From Antedon mediterranea (lineage: Eukaryota; Echinodermata; Crinoidea; Comatulida; Antedonidae): DNA of 64,000 nt. This document shows positions 24,263-38,492 of the stretch, piece after piece (position 1 is the stretch's first letter; each line of letters starts with the position of its first letter). The position numbers and the translations under genes were made by a program. The DNA lies in the NCBI RefSeq assembly GCF_964355755.1, contig NC_092675.1, positions 5,428,312-5,492,311 of the forward strand, read 5' to 3'. The notes beneath the pieces were generated by a model. The model saw only the letters and a list, made by a program, of their open reading frames with translations. It did no database searches and was not told where the DNA came from.

Positions 24263-24790
24263 GAAAGATGTTGATAAGATGTGGTAATGATTGTGAACAA
24301 GTTGATAAAGATGTGGTAATGTTATGAAGATTGATAAGATGTGGTAATGTTGTGGAAATGTTGGTAAAGATGTGGTGATGTTATGAAGATATTGATAAGA
24401 TGTGGCAATGTTGTGGAAATGTTGATAAAGATGTGGTAATGTTATGAAGATATTGATAAGATGGGATAATGTTGTGGAAATGTTGGTAAAGATGTGGTAA
24501 TGTTATGAAGATATTGATAAGATGTGGTAATGTCATGAGGTAATGTTGATAAAGATGTGGTAATGTTATGAAGATATTGATAAGATATGGTAATGTTGTG
24601 GAAATGTTGGTAAATTTGTGGTAATGTTATGAAGATATTGATAAGATGTGGTAATGATTGTGGAAATGTTGGTAAGATGCTGTAATAATTGTGGAAATGT
24701 TGATAAAGATGTGGTAAATGTTACGAAGATATTGATATGATGTGATAATGTTGTGGACATATTGGTAAAGATGTGGTAATGATTGTGGAG
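24263..24790. repeat. Degenerate minisatellite, GATGTGGTAATGTT units
   Basis: A tandem array of variants of GATGTGGTAATGTTATGAAG, ATATTGATAAGATGTGG and TGTTGTGGAAATGTTGGTAA. The higher-order period is about 60 bases, with frequent unit deletions. A 115-codon minus-strand frame (24566-24913) is the translation of the repeat and not a gene. Confidence 0.8.
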
Positions 24791-27700
24791 CTGATACCAC
24801 AAACAAGAATCGTCCAAGAAGACGTTGATGAAGATGGTTAAAAGAATTAGTATTAGACCTAATAAAGATGTAAACATCTTATGGAAAGAGAAAATACCAA
24901 AAGAATAAAACACTTTTCACAGCCAAGATACCATGGAATCCATGTGGACGCTCTATACACTTAAGCAGGTTTGACTCAGATAAGCAGATGTTAATATTCC
25001 TACTTGCTTCATCGTTATTATCCTTTATCTATGAGCTTATACAGTATAAACGGCAAAATTTACATTTATCTATATATACGTATATACCGGGTAATACCTG
25101 GATTACATTAGCAGAACTAATTGCAATGTAATTTCATGTTCATTTTAACATAGTTCAACGCACCGATGCTCTCCAATGTCTTTCGCAGAAGACATAACTA
25201 GAACAACCGTTGATAAATGCTCTTTTATTATCATTGAGCTCACATTTTCAAAAATCGTCCGAAACGATCGTCATATATATGAACAAGGCTTACTGCTTCA
25301 GTCGAATGGTGTGAGAGCAACAAGCCAACAGATTGGACCAAGAATTGTAATGACTCAACTATATGACGATTTAGCAACGATCAATTTCTACGTGATATTA
25401 ATTAAGCTTCGTTTCGACTATTTTGCGTGCCATAGCACGTGTTGAAGATTAAGGGCGCATCTGCTCTTCGTTCAGTTAAACTTACCTTAAGACAGGCAGC
25501 GTTGCATACTTAATGTTATATGGGACAGATGATTGAACTTAGTACATTGAGTACATTATCTTATATAAACAAAAGTCAAGTGAGAAATTGTGGTAACAGT
25601 GTATAATGCAAAACTAATTTCATCGGTGTCTAAAACGTATATAGCGACTGATGGAAACATAGGGGAACTCTGCGCGTACCTTTTCATATTTTAACTCGCG
25701 ATATAAAACAGTCCCACAATACATGCCAAAGATATTTATTTTTATCTGTAACCATAATCTATTAATTAAACTAAAACATTAAACATTAACAATAACTTGC
25801 ATATTATATGTCGATAAATATTCCGTCTACGTCACGTAATATAAGAACCTTGCCAACAAATTACATTTTTCCATTTTTAGTATCACAAATCTTAGCATTA
25901 CTTATTATAGGCTTTTACTTTTATTTGTTTACATTTGGTGGTAGGCATATTATTATTGAGAAATAATCTTAAACTAAAAAATGTTATTTGTGCAGACTCG
26001 GGATTTGGACACAGAATCCATGTTGGTGTTTAACTAACCAACTGATATGACAAATATTATGACTTGTTTGAATTGAATTCTAGTTAGATTCTATGTCAAT
26101 TACTTTACTTTAAGTGGTCTTGTTCTGTTGATATATGTACATGACGTAAGTATTAAATTGAGAGGCTTTCAAACGTCACGTAAACATTACCATTGATGAA
26201 AAAAAATGTGTACTTTTAATTTTAGGATATCCTGGTTCAATCTGGTTTCATGTTGATTTTAATTGTAGTATATCTTTCCTCCTTGCAATACTTCTTTTGC
26301 ATTACTTAGATGTACTATGATTTAGAGGAGTAATGCACTTAATGTACTTACATACCGGTAGTTAAATATAAAGTGATGATAAAAAATGGTGATTTAACAG
26401 ACGGACAGAGGAAAAACTTGATATAAGATAACACAAAAAGGGCCCTCTAGATATAGATGTGCTTTACGTCATCACCATTGACATATGCAACATTTAAATA
26501 TTCAATTCAATTCAATGTGTTCTTTGTGGTTCAATTGCCGTGTATCTAATTACTAAATTGGACATCTTTGTGTGGCGTACATTTCTAATAGCTATTTAAT
26601 AGGTAGTTCTATTACTGTATTATTGTGTTAACGACTCATTAAGGGCGTCGGTGCCGTTGGGGCTCTCATTGACAAATAGGTCACAGCAACTGCTAATGTT
26701 CTTCCTGTGAGCTGGAGGAAGAGAACACAAAATAAGACCATCAAAAGTGCGTTGAGACAATAATCCTAAATGATATGTTTAAAGTAGCAGTGATATGTAG
26801 ATTAATAACAGCCATTTTTATTTCTAAGACGTATCTCTTTAATCACGTTAATTCTACCGTATAGGATCTATTGAAAATACGACTACAATATCTCTTTTTT
26901 GTTGGATGACTCTTGATAGATGATACGAAACATAAACTGATTTCTAATGTTATAATTGCTCCCGGCCAACATAACAAACAGGATGAATGTTGAAAGATAA
27001 TCTATAACACGTAATTATACGAAAAAAATTGTTACAATATGAGGAACATCACACACGTACTATACGCGCGCTTTAATATGTCCCACTCTTTCAGTCTATT
27101 GTAATGAATTATCTAAAACGAATACAATAAACACAAATACAAAAACATGCCATAAATGATTATATAATAATACAAAACGTACCATAACACTATTTTTAAA
27201 ATAGAAGCAAGACAAATCATAATGTTGTTGGCATGATAGAAAATCACATCAATTCAAGATTAGTAAGCTGATTGGAACCTTAAAACGTCTCTTATTACAC
27301 ACCATACAGGCAATAATACGTTTTCATAATGCTCTTTAATGACCGTTTAGCTATATGATTTATCGGTTAAAAGCATTTTATGTGTATTATTGTGTTCATT
27401 ATACTAATCCATTTTAAACTAATTTCTTAAAAGGGTATCACTGTAGGGCATAAGTTTATATATGTATAAATTACTTAAACGGTCACTGCTTATCTAATTC
27501 TAGTCTTTATATAATTTTTTTAAGGAACATTAATTTTCCCCACTTTTCTAAATAATGAATAGGTGTCAATCACACTTCGAAAAACTTACACTTAAACATT
27601 CAGAAATGATCCTATCCAAGTGAATAGACCTACCACTTAATGTAAACCCTTAAATACATGATTGCTGTGACATAATTGTGTATTGAAGAAAATATCTCAC

Positions 27701-28964
27701 TTAAGATATTAATTGATGTATACGGCCATGGGCTAGTTTCCTCAAAATAAACACCTAATTCTATAATATTATTTAGTACAGTCAGACACGTATCTAGATG
27801 ACTTGCGATCATCAGTTAGACTCTATCTAGTGACAGCTACAGAATCGGTTAAATTAAACGCCACTTTGTGTATTGGTGTTGTTATTCAATAATATTATCT
27901 GTTCCGACTAAAGGTGACATGTGTTTATGTTGGATTGACAGGAATTATTGTTCTACTTTATTCTTATTTCAATATCTTTTTATTCGATCCGTTTTATTTT
28001 GCCTAAATATTATATTAAGTCATGAGTATATTTTTTAGGTGAAAATGATTTCCCTCTTTAACTAAGGCTTATCTTATACACTGAATATCCACGCTGTCTG
28101 ATAATAGAGATATTATTTGTGAACGTTCTGATCTATTACAGTTTTATGATGTCATTTATCACTTAACACGGATTGTAACATCATATACTCAACAACATTC
28201 AGTCGGTATCTGACACAAAGTAATGCTTCCTATATGTCCGGGTTTCTATATTTATACGTTTTTAAAACATCCACTCAAGTGTATTATGCAGACTATACTA
28301 TTAAGTCCTGAATAAGAAGACTAATTATATTGGTAATACACGATGGTATACTCTCTAGTACATACACTGCACTTAAAAAAAGAAAATGCTTTTTTTAATT
28401 CGTTCGTTACCTCAACAGACTATATCACCGTTCTAGTTTGAATCTGTCAATATTGTTGCGATCAATACTAATATAATATAAATATTTTACTGTTCGTTTT
28501 AATCACATTGGTATTTCAATCGATACCGATAATTAATCAATAGCATTGACTTAACACAATGTTGACAAATGATAAGAATGATGTACACTTACATAAACGT
28601 TATCGCTCATTTGATGCGTACTACGGTCGTGTTCTGTTTACTAATATTATAATCTCAAAAGGGTATTAGGCCTAATATGAATTAATACACCAGATTCATC
28701 TTCTTCAGGCTTACTGATGAGCATTCAACTTGCGTCGATCATAACCTAGCCTAATGATTACACCGTCGCCAAATTCTAATATTTCACCCATTGGATTTCC
28801 TCATTGAAAGATGTCCCGTTGCCTTTTTTAACTCCTCTCAAAATCTGCCTATACGTGAAATTTTTAAATATTAAAAAAAAAACTTTGAAAATGTAAGTTA
28901 CGTTTACAGAACATATTAGCTTTACATAAACATGATAAGAAGACACTGTACAGGCATAGGGACC
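24791..28964. other. About 4 kb intergenic, no gene seen
   Basis: Uniformly AT-rich, without repeats I could match elsewhere in the window. An 89-codon plus-strand frame (25176-25445) has no recognisable domain. No exon with convincing splice sites was found. Confidence 0.35.
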
Positions 28965-29303
28965 TTATTTATTTATTTATTTTATTTTATGTCTTTAGGC
29001 AATGTGGCCAAGGATTACCAATAGTGAATAAATCACTGTCCTATCAGATAGGTGGTAATCCCCCTGGTACAAGGGCTATTTTGTGAACCAGTTCACCGGG
29101 GTAACCCCCTACTCTTTTCGAATAATGAACTGGGTTCTTTAGAGTGCACACAGGTTATAACTGTGTACACTGGACCTACGGTTTATAGTCCTTATCCGAG
29201 AAGACTTGTTCCACCACCAGAACTAGGAGCGAGTCGGCCTTGTTGGCTCTTTAGGTACGGTAAACGGCGCCCCTGCCTTAACCGCTCGGCCATTTGACTC
29301 GCT
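28965..29303 (-). mobile_element. tRNA-derived SINE, family A, with (AAAT)n tail
   Basis: On the minus strand it begins CAAATGGCCGAGCGGTTAAGG, a Ser/Leu tRNA-like head. It continues through the central domain CGGATAAGGACTATAAACCG to AAAGAACCCAGTTC and GGGGGTTACCCCGG, and ends in an AAAT-repeat tail near 28970. The central domain matches 6895-7110, but the 3' part (about 28985-29095) does not. No clear target-site duplication was seen. Confidence 0.78.
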
Positions 29304-29398
29304 TAGCGACCCCAACTATTTATTGAGATTTTATACTGATAGCAGACGTCTATGAACCATTTCCCTCTTTATTAAATGTGGAAGCGCACCCAATTTTT

Positions 29399-29428
29399 AG
29401 GTTATATGCATTATCATGCATATAACCT
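29399..29428. repeat. Short hairpin, 12-bp perfect arms
   Basis: AGGTTATATGCA, loop TTATCA, then TGCATATAACCT. Function unknown. Confidence 0.6.
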
Positions 29429-29708
29429 ATTAATTCTGTCAGGATCTTTATTTCCAATTGTATTGGCATGGCAAAAATCCACTCACCTACGACACTCACA
29501 TACGACTTATTTTTAATTGATGTAATTATTATTACACATTATATAACACCTAAATAAATTCCTGTCATTTGATTGGACGATTGTGGGTCACATGGCGTGC
29601 AATAGTACGCACTATTAAACGATCGTTTAATAGTACTTTTTAAACATTTTTGTGTACGAAAAAAAAACCGTTTCGCGGATGGAAAACAAATCTAGTGTAC
29701 ACATTAAA

Positions 29709-29760
29709 TACCCACAGCATTGTCATTTTTTTCAGTAATTTGATTTGGATTTATATATAT
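29709..29760 (+). mobile_element. Fragment of the Penelope-like repeat
   Basis: TACCCACAGCATTGTCATTT followed by TTTCAGTAATTTG and GGATTTATATATAT matches the 3' part of the repeat at 53120-53325. Only the end is present. Confidence 0.55.
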
Positions 29761-29776
29761 TTAGATATTATATAAA

Positions 29777-29911
29777 ACAAATAATGAATGTTTTATATTC
29801 GTGTAATGGTTCAAATAATGGCGCATTTGGTGAATGATGAAAGTGAAGTGTATTCATTCACCTCATGCCATTATTTGTACCATTACACTTATAAACATTC
29901 ATTATTTGTAT
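29777..29911. mobile_element. 135-bp inverted-repeat element (hairpin MITE)
   Basis: Arms of about 45 bp: ACAAATAATGAATGTTTTAT... at 29777-29822 and ...ATAAACATTCATTATTTGT at 29868-29911, with a few mismatches. The sequence ACATTCATTATTTGT also occurs at about 6086-6102. Non-coding. Confidence 0.65.
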
Positions 29912-31094
29912 ATTATTGTTGTTTCAAACGTACCTGATTGTTGTTAGGTATTGTGATCTAAGCATAGAAAACACAAATAACTGACAAACGAAGATTCGAC
30001 AAAGATTACTCTAATTGGCTATTCTAATAGTACAAAGCAATCGTACGTAAACTCACTTTTTGACCTCCATTTCTTGGCATTAGTTGAGATACGCAATTTA
30101 GTATTCAATTATGTTAAAGTATGCATCTACTAGTTCTGAGAAGTAGTGATTAATAAACCATGAATATTTGTTCATAAAAGATTTACAATAGTTATTATCT
30201 TTAACCAACTATAAAGATAAAGCATTTCTTTGGTTGATTTACTGTTAGCTTAGAAAGTATAATTACAATTTGATCAATTAACATTTTCATTTCATTGAGT
30301 CATGTTTTACAGTCAAACGAGTGGCAATAAATCTTAACAAAAATTAATATATATTAATTGAAGATTCTATTCCTTATTTGTGGGTTCGTTCCACATGTTT
30401 GTAGTTGTGGAGTAAATAGTGAAAACAGGTAATTTAAATACAGATAAATCGAAGAAGGTGATGATGCAGATAATGGAATGTAAGATACTTTATTTAATTT
30501 ATTTGCTGCAACCTTTGTCACACATAATACTTTACAATGTTCTTGTGAACAACGGTTGTCTCTCGGTTGGGCAAAACAAAAATTATTTCTTCCTCTGGTA
30601 TCTGTTAATATTCCACTTTACTGGTAATACTCTTAAAGTGTACTTAAGTTTCGTACTATTATATACGGTAGCAAGTCAAGTACTCCTTATTTTACTAATT
30701 TGTTCTTGATAATCGGTGGTCAAGCAAATGGTTGATAATGGTAAATTGTATATCATTAGGACGAGGTTGTAAGAATTTGGCTAAGTAGTGTCCCTGTTAA
30801 ATGTATATAAACGACATCAAAAACTATTGAACCCACGATCAATGACAAAACGGATCGTTTCTTTTATCTTTGATGCAATTAATTTAGATACGACAGAGGG
30901 AAATGTATGTATATATTACTCTTAAATTACTGTGTTCATTCTATTTAGGCGCGGCGTATTTATAGTATTCTTGACAAATTAATCTGTACGTCTGTGTTGA
31001 CAATATGAAGCTTTCGATGTTGCAATTACCAGGACATAAGACTGAATGATTTAGGAACACTGGGAACTTTTTGATGTTACGTCAAACAAGTCTG
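29912..31094. other. Intergenic, no gene seen
   Basis: AT-rich. A 96-codon plus-strand frame at 30419-30709 is hydrophobic by composition and unrecognised; no supporting splice or promoter signal. Confidence 0.35.
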
Positions 31095-31252
31095 AAGCTT
31101 GGTTCCCACTAGAACGTAACGCAAGGACTTAAACGCAACGCAAGCGTTTTAACCAATGACAAGCGAAGTTATAGACAGTTCACAAGCGAATAAGCCATCG
31201 CTTGTGATTGCGTTACGTCCTTGTGTTGCGTCGCTAGTGGGAACCACGCTTT
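31095..31252. mobile_element. Mosaic MITE of the GCGTGGTTCCCACT family
   Basis: The left end GAAGCTTGGTTCCCACTAGA is of the GCTTGG subtype, while the right end GCTAGTGGGAACCACGCTTT is of the GCGTGG subtype. The interior joins CCAATGACAAGCGAAGTTAT to CGAATAAGCCATCGCTTGTG, blocks which lie apart in the 11.5-kb fold-back. It appears to be a deletion or recombination product of the same composite. Confidence 0.68.
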
Positions 31253-31399
31253 ATGCAAATAAGGTTCTCAATAAGTCTTCGCCTACACATAGAATCGGCA
31301 AAGTGTTTTCAAAAATTCCAAACACAGTGTCCATGATGTTTGCTAATGGGATCACTGTATACCATGTACAGTAACTGTCAAATTAATTGTCTTTAAAAC

Positions 31400-31470
31400 A
31401 GTCGCGTGCTCAATTTAGTGTTTACCGACCAACCGACCGACATAGTAAGCTGTAGATTCGCGTTGCACGC
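31400..31470. mobile_element. Short AGTCGCGTGC-terminal repeat
   Basis: AGTCGCGTGC at the left and CGCGTTGCACGC at the right enclose TTTACCGACCAACCGACCGA, the reverse of the GTCGG tract at 19791-19861. Confidence 0.6.
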
Positions 31471-34046
31471 TGTCTGTCTCATTCTTAGCTGTTTTTACTC
31501 TGCTGTATATTGCTTTGTATTTTGTCAGCCATCTTATGAAGATGTGATTTGTAAATTATAAATCTCTGTAAAGTGTATATTAAATAATTAATTAGAACAG
31601 TTATCAATTAAACTTAATCACCTTTCGACGGTTACTATGATGCAAAATAAACAGTTGTAATTTTCTATTCAACATGCAGGAAAACATTAATTTAAATGTT
31701 TTTTTTTCTTTTGATATAACGAATGCCTAAATTTGCCATTATTGCCGTCATTTTTAACTTTGAAACGTCAAACTGTCAGTTTTATTTGGAAATTGAGATT
31801 GATTTATTTAATTTCTAGCAATCATTACATTAAAAAAAACATTCAATTCAAAATTTCTATTGAACTTGACAAATTGTTACGTCTCATTGCAAATTTGAAT
31901 GATTTATATAAAATTTTGTATGATGATAATTAATTCATTGGCGTAATTATATGATGTAAACTAATCTAGCAAAGGTAACAAGGTGAAAATTAAGGTTAAC
32001 GCAAAATTGTTACATTTTCCGCGTCACATTAAACGCTTTAATGTGACAGGCAGGTTGCAACAATTGATTAGATATACTGTGCAGCCTAATTATCTACTTG
32101 GTTTCTATGACAAAGCTATTCACTATATACGGTACAAAATTCATATTAAATTGGTTTGCTTTTCAAATAACTTACTTTACTTCGCTTACTTTGATTTAAT
32201 GTTTAAAATTTGGCATGATGTATAGTTATTTCATGCTAGAACATTCGCCCGATCTCTGACTGTAAAAACTCTGAGTTGTATATGACAAGATTTTTTTTCC
32301 TCCAAGGTTAATCTTGTTATGACTCAAAGATGGTCTCCAACAATTTCCAGACGCCGAAGATATTTAGAGAGGGCACCAGTGGACTATTTAGAAATTAGAA
32401 AGTCGTATCGGTATATAAATTGTAATATTTCTTATATTTCCGTTAATTCTGAAAAGGGAATTCAAGATTCCTCTCTTTCCAAAGAGTTGTCTATACTTCT
32501 TCCAATTCCAAAGATATTTATGTAGGCTGTGGTACTATATTGTTGTCAAATAGCGAAGTGGTTGTTTAATGTGACTCGTTAGTTTGTCGGATAAGACTTT
32601 GATAAAGTTACAGAAAGAATCAAATCAGGCAAATAGATTTGAAAAGAGAAAATAATTTTATGGTAGCGTTAAGTGGCCATTATCGTACTATGCATGGTGT
32701 TTAATGCTTAATGTATTTAACAACTTGATGGCGTATATGTGCTTATCGTGACAGTAACGCATCTTGGTTGATGTTGAAGTTTTCATCACTTTGTTTTGAG
32801 AAAAAGACACAAATGTTTTTAAAATCGGTCAGCAATCAATATTCATTTCAATAAAATGTTGTTGGTTAGCCCGAATTTTAATCTTAATAGTTGTCATTGG
32901 TAATCAGCAATGTTCTGAATCGGTTCTAGGTTTTAAAAAATATACACTATTCAAAAAGTATTATCTTATTTGTTTCAAAGAAATAGGCTTTCGTATCTAT
33001 TTGTTGAAAGTGAATTATATCATTCTTTATGCTTGTATTGGTAGACCTACCGGTATAGATGATGCCAATTGTTATAAGCATGTAACATACTTTGTATACA
33101 CATAACATAAAGAAATTTAGTTAGTAATTCATGTTTAATTTTTAAATCTGCCTATTTTTGATTATATTTTTAATAAAACAGTTACAATTTCGAGTTTGTT
33201 TTTACTGAAGAAACATTTCTTTGGTTATTTGAAATGACAGCAACACACCGTATATAGAAAGGAGGTCAGCTTAAAAGGTCACGTTGAATAATAAAATCTG
33301 CTTTTTTATGAACCAACTAGTCAAATCGTTTGAAATGAATCCGACATAACGAGATTTCCAATTGTAATGTAGATTTTACGTATCGAAATTAACAGAAATT
33401 GGGATATATGGACACATTGATTACATATTCATACATACAGTAAATTTGTTTATAATGGTTCCATTGATTAAAAACAGATAGGTTAACTCTATTAGGCCTA
33501 AATCAATAAGATAATAAAGATCGAGGTCCTTTACTTTTGGTGCGCCTTATTTTAGGGAACAAAATATTTTTGTTTTCTTCATGGTATACTGAACGTGAAT
33601 AAGGATAAAACAATTGCGCAACTTGCAGACGAATTTAAGATGACTTATTGCAATTTTTTAAGTTAGGATTATAGGTATAGATAACAGAAAGTGGAATAGA
33701 ACACCGACATGGGTAAGGTTAAAAGAAACATCAATTACGTTTTAAAAAGATAACAATATACTGTATAATACTATCTACTGCCGGAACGGTTGAATTTAAG
33801 TATCAAAGATATTGTATTGCATGCCATAGGAACATTGACCAAGAGGCATAGTAAGTCTAGTTTACACTAGCAAACTTTACCCAAATGTTGTGTTTGCAAG
33901 CTCTGTGTTTGGAGATGTTTGTGATTCTTCTAAACCAGTTACTGGAAACTCTATACCTGGTGATTCACATGAATATTAAAAGCAACCACATGAAAGTTTT
34001 ATTTTGAACGCTGAGTTCACAAACCTAAACATGTTTGTTAGGAAGG
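31471..34046. other. Intergenic, no gene seen
   Basis: Three small plus-strand frames (31733-31933, 31983-32225, 32319-32525) follow one another. None has a recognisable domain, and the codon choice looks like that of the AT-rich background. I do not call them genes. A short perfect palindrome, TGTCACATTAAAG-like (about 32025-32050, CGTCACATTAAACGCTTTAATGTGACAGG), is present. Confidence 0.35.
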
Positions 34047-34179
34047 TGCACGGCCTAACTTTTTTTTTCTCTTTTGTGGCGTTAACCACTATTTATTCAT
34101 TTCATTTCATCAACAGATTAATACAATTATTTCTAATAATAATAATAATAACTATTCATTGTTATTCTTACTTTTGTTT

Positions 34180-34313
<134 letters not shown>

Positions 34314-34828
34314 ATTTTTTTTTATTTTATCAACGTTACTGTTCTTGGAATCAGAACATTATTATTTCTTTTCTGTTATCCACCTTTTTTCATAATTTTA
34401 AATAATTAAATTTAAAATTGTGAATACTTAACTAATAAATGTACTGTAGGAGATACATTTACTAACGTTGTATAGTTATTTTCGGTAGTATTTTTGACAT
34501 ATAATTCATTTATACCCTATATACAGATTATATACATTATTTTAAAATACGAATATAAAAAAAAACAAAAACAAAAATATTAAAAATGTTTTTCTTACTC
34601 CTGTGTCTAGTTTTATGTCTCATGGTTATATTTGTTTGCTTATCTTCTCATGCGTTACTTATGTTGCGTTACGTTTCTTTTTTGTTTTCAATATTAATTT
34701 ATACAATTTTTTTTTAAATTGATATTTCATATAAGATAAAATGAAACTGCCTATTTGTATTATACAACATTATTATGTAATATATTTTAAATAATCAGAT
34801 TCACATCAATATAAATTATAATAGGTGG

Positions 34829-35879
34829 TTAAGGTAAGATCTTTTGGTTTTTTTTCGCCATAAAAAGACGAGACAATGATCCGGTCCATTTGTTTACATT
34901 TTTCAAAGTATGTGTCTTGTAAACGCAGAAGCATCCAATAGAGAACATGTGGTCTACATATTTATTTCCTGTACCTAGTACAATGTTTCGATAATTTGCC
35001 TCGATCCCAAATTTGTGCATGGTGTAAACGTTAATATATTCCCATAAGGGTTTTACTTCATGGCATTCATAAAAGAAATGGGCATCATCCTCTACTACGT
35101 TGCATTGTAGGCAAGTATCTGTGTTGCTTATTTTCCATTTTAACAGCCTTCTTTTGGTAGGTGTTATACAATGCAATAGTTTGATGTTCAACTGTTTAAG
35201 TTTATTATCTTTAATATCTTTAATTTTTCTTTTCCATGTTAGAGACCAATCGTTCTCCATGTTAAAATATGTTTCCCATTTTGTTTTACTTTTGGATGGT
35301 TCTAGACTCATATTCAAACATCGAACGTGTGTTGTTTTTGAGTGCTTTTGGTTTTTATCCCTTAAAAAGATTTTCTCTTTCCATTCTTTTGGAATTGCGT
35401 TTAATACAATTTGCCATTCAGCAATCCAGTTTGATTTATACCTAAGCATATCAAGTAATTCATTTGCGTTAATGAACCTATTCTCAATTACAATATCCTT
35501 AATATTTCGCACACCTGACCAGAGTTGTTGATGCAATATATCATCATAACATAATTGACGTTAAGTCATACCACTATTAAGTTTGACTAAAATACATAGT
35601 ATAGATTTATAGAAATCGGGTATGGCTTTAAAACTAGCATTTTTCTTATCAATATATGATATGTTTTCAATAATATCTTTTGGGCCTATTCTATTAAAAT
35701 ATGTGTTTGGCAGACATTTCCACTTTGAATACTCATTGTTATACAATCTTTTAAGCCAAGATATTTTTAAAGATTTAACCTGTGACCTGAAATCAGGCGC
35801 TTTAACACCACCACTTTCATATTCGTTTATAAGAACTACTCTTTTAACCTTTTCTCTTTTTCCATCCCACAAAAAGGCC
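34829..35879 (-). pseudogene. C-terminal part of non-LTR retrotransposon ORF2, one in-frame stop
   Basis: One continuous reading frame on the minus strand encodes the region downstream of the reverse transcriptase core in L1/Tx1-type ORF2: FLWDGKR, GGVKAPDF, then LLKWKISNTDTCLQC and a C-x2-C-x7-H-x4-C pattern (CLQC...H....C). It is broken by a single TAA at 35561-35563 and has no start of its own. The endonuclease and catalytic RT domain are missing because of the 5' truncation. The low number of lesions suggests a fairly recent insertion. Confidence 0.8.
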
Positions 35880-35896
35880 TGCACGGCCTAACTTTT

Positions 35897-38492
35897 GCAA
35901 ACTTTTCTGTAATTTTCCATAGTTTATTATTGTGCCCTAACAAACTTTGTTGCAGACTTGACGTACACTGTGATGCTTCTATCCTTTAACTGAATATAAT
36001 GTCACTTGGGCTAAATGTACGCTGGTTTAGTCATGCATGAAGTTTCGGCGTTTAACTTGTCAGAAGAGGGACAACTTTAACTTAATATCCAAGAAGAAAA
36101 CAAACCATAGTGATGTACAAAGCATGGTTACCTTTCTACTACTCCAGACACAAACAAAATAAAAAATGAACAAAATAGTTTTAGTTGATGAGGTACGTCA
36201 TACTTTATATTTTGTGTTATATATAACACGGTAAACAAGACGATTCATCAAACTATCACAAATATTAAATGCGTTCAGATACATTGCAATTAATTAAGAT
36301 TTATAATTAGTCACTTTACTCAAATATCTTGCTTACTGAGAGCAGATGACATGCTCTGATATATTTAGACGGATTGAACAGATGTGACGTCTACGAGGAT
36401 TATGCTGGCCTAGATGTGCTTCAAACCGTTTGAAAACATGGCGGATCCTGAACATTGAAAAGGAGAATACAGCTCTAACAGTATCAATAACACATGACAA
36501 ATATAAAGCAATCGAAATACGTTACGCTCTTTGTTGTGCAAAACATAATGTTATAGCGAAATATGCAAGAAAACTATGAAACCTTATTTATCAGTGCTGT
36601 AAAACAAACATGATTATTGTCATAAGAACCGAAGACAAGAGCAAATGAATGGGACACCTGGGAGAGCGCATGATAAATGCAAAAAACAAACACACAGAGA
36701 ATGAAGCATACATGACAGAAATACAATTATTCAGATTCAAATTCCTGCGACTTGAACTCCCGCTAACTACATCTGGTGTTTTACAGTAGGCCTACAATTC
36801 CCAAATGAAATGGATTTGATGGAATGGTAGTAGATCTAATACTATTCCGGTCTCAGAGAACTCATGCTGTTATGATTACATATTTTAACATTTACCAAAT
36901 ACTTTAACATCGACAAAAGCATAAAGTTCACATTAATTGACCCTATGTACATGTACACTTCAGATGACTGACTAACCAATGTGTCGCACTTTATAAATAT
37001 CCTGTGTATTTGTTAAGTATAATTGGACAAAATTAGAACTTTGCCTGGCAATCCGACAAGTGTGTTTATTCTTCTGGAGAGCGAGGTCTTATGTCGGATA
37101 TCTGAACTCATTTGGAGAAAGATAGTTCAACTAATGAATTAAACATGAAACGCAATCACGAACAATATTTCGACTGAGATTAAAACAAACACTATAGCCT
37201 AGTCTTAGAGAAACATTCTAAATTAACGCACATGGTTAAATTCAACTACTTCAAGTTGTTGTCAAGCAATTACATCCGAATTCGTAAGTAAATGAAAAGC
37301 AAATGAGGAACTATGATTAATCTAACCTGGTAGCACGATGTACAGCAACTTACCTAGTTAGGTACCTAACCTGGTAGTAGCAACTTACCTAGTAAGACAT
37401 GCATGCTTGAACTTACTTATACATAATAAACCACTTTCTAACAGTTTGGCAGTAACTAAATATATTAATTTGCAAACTAAATTACCATACTAAAAAGAAA
37501 AAGCAACGCTTCATAGATTAGAACCATTATTCAGTCACCACAATACTATAAGAATAACTGAAAAATAACCCAACATCCAATGTTTGTTTCCTGAAGTTGA
37601 TATTCGATGGGACCATATAGAAAATGGTATTCGATATTATATGCCTATGTTATTTACGGAATGCTTGCTTGGTAGAGGATATTTTTCAGAAACTCTCTTA
37701 TATCTATCTCTATATCTATTTTTTTTTCTGATTATCTTCAATGGCATTTTTTTTAAACTGAATTGTGGTACGTTCTACCAGAGTCCAAGGAAGCCTGATC
37801 ACTAGACTAGATTGAGAAGTGTACTAAAGAAAATATATCTATTTTTAAAATACATAAAAGCTTGCCTTGCTAGTTTTTTTTTCCAATTTTGTTTTCAGAT
37901 GTGATCGATTTACATTCGACATAGAACATTCTGAAGCAGGTGTTTGTAAAATAAACTACGCTATATTTGTATCTACTTGTTATTGATAAGTATTATTATA
38001 TAACATGGTAGATTACAAGTTTCCATCATTTTAAAAGGTCCTGTTTCTTTAAGAAAATTTGTAATTTCCTTTTTTGTCCAGACAAAACAATTTAATCTTG
38101 TCTCACATGACACGCAAGAACCGGATAGTTGTTATATAAAACTGTAAATGCAACTTCACCCCCAACCTGTGTAATAAAAAATACACTATGAACTGTTAGA
38201 TTAAGATTTTTTTTCTCTCTTTTGCTATGGATATAATATGTCACCATGATATTCCGAAATAAAAAGATGAATGAATGAATATGTTTGCTTCTAATGGCGC
38301 CCCGTGTTACAGAAGAGCTTTTTAACAATACTCAAAATTACACTGATCTTTTAAACTCGCTTTCTAATCGCAGTTTCCTGCGTCTTCTTTCCAACATTCT
38401 AATTGGTTAACGTAGCCATCATACTTTTGTTTACAAGGAAGACTGAACGTTTACCCTTGCGGATTCATTAGCGTAATACCAATAAATGTCTC
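35897..38492. other. Intergenic, no gene seen
   Basis: AT-rich. Near 37345-37400 there is a local direct repeat around ACCTGGTAG and CAACTTACCTAGT. No recognisable exon. Confidence 0.35.

Noticed and set aside
24263-24790. CRISPR-like or gene-like array
   Set aside because: Units are contiguous and drift gradually with no unique spacers; it is a minisatellite in eukaryotic DNA.
29052-29297. 81-codon open frame as a gene
   Set aside because: It lies wholly inside a tRNA-derived SINE.
31156-31374. 72-codon open frame as a gene
   Set aside because: Its first half is the mosaic MITE; no domain.
35100-35891. Plus-strand open frames of 143 and 89 codons
   Set aside because: Antisense shadows of the L1/Tx1-like ORF2 remnant.
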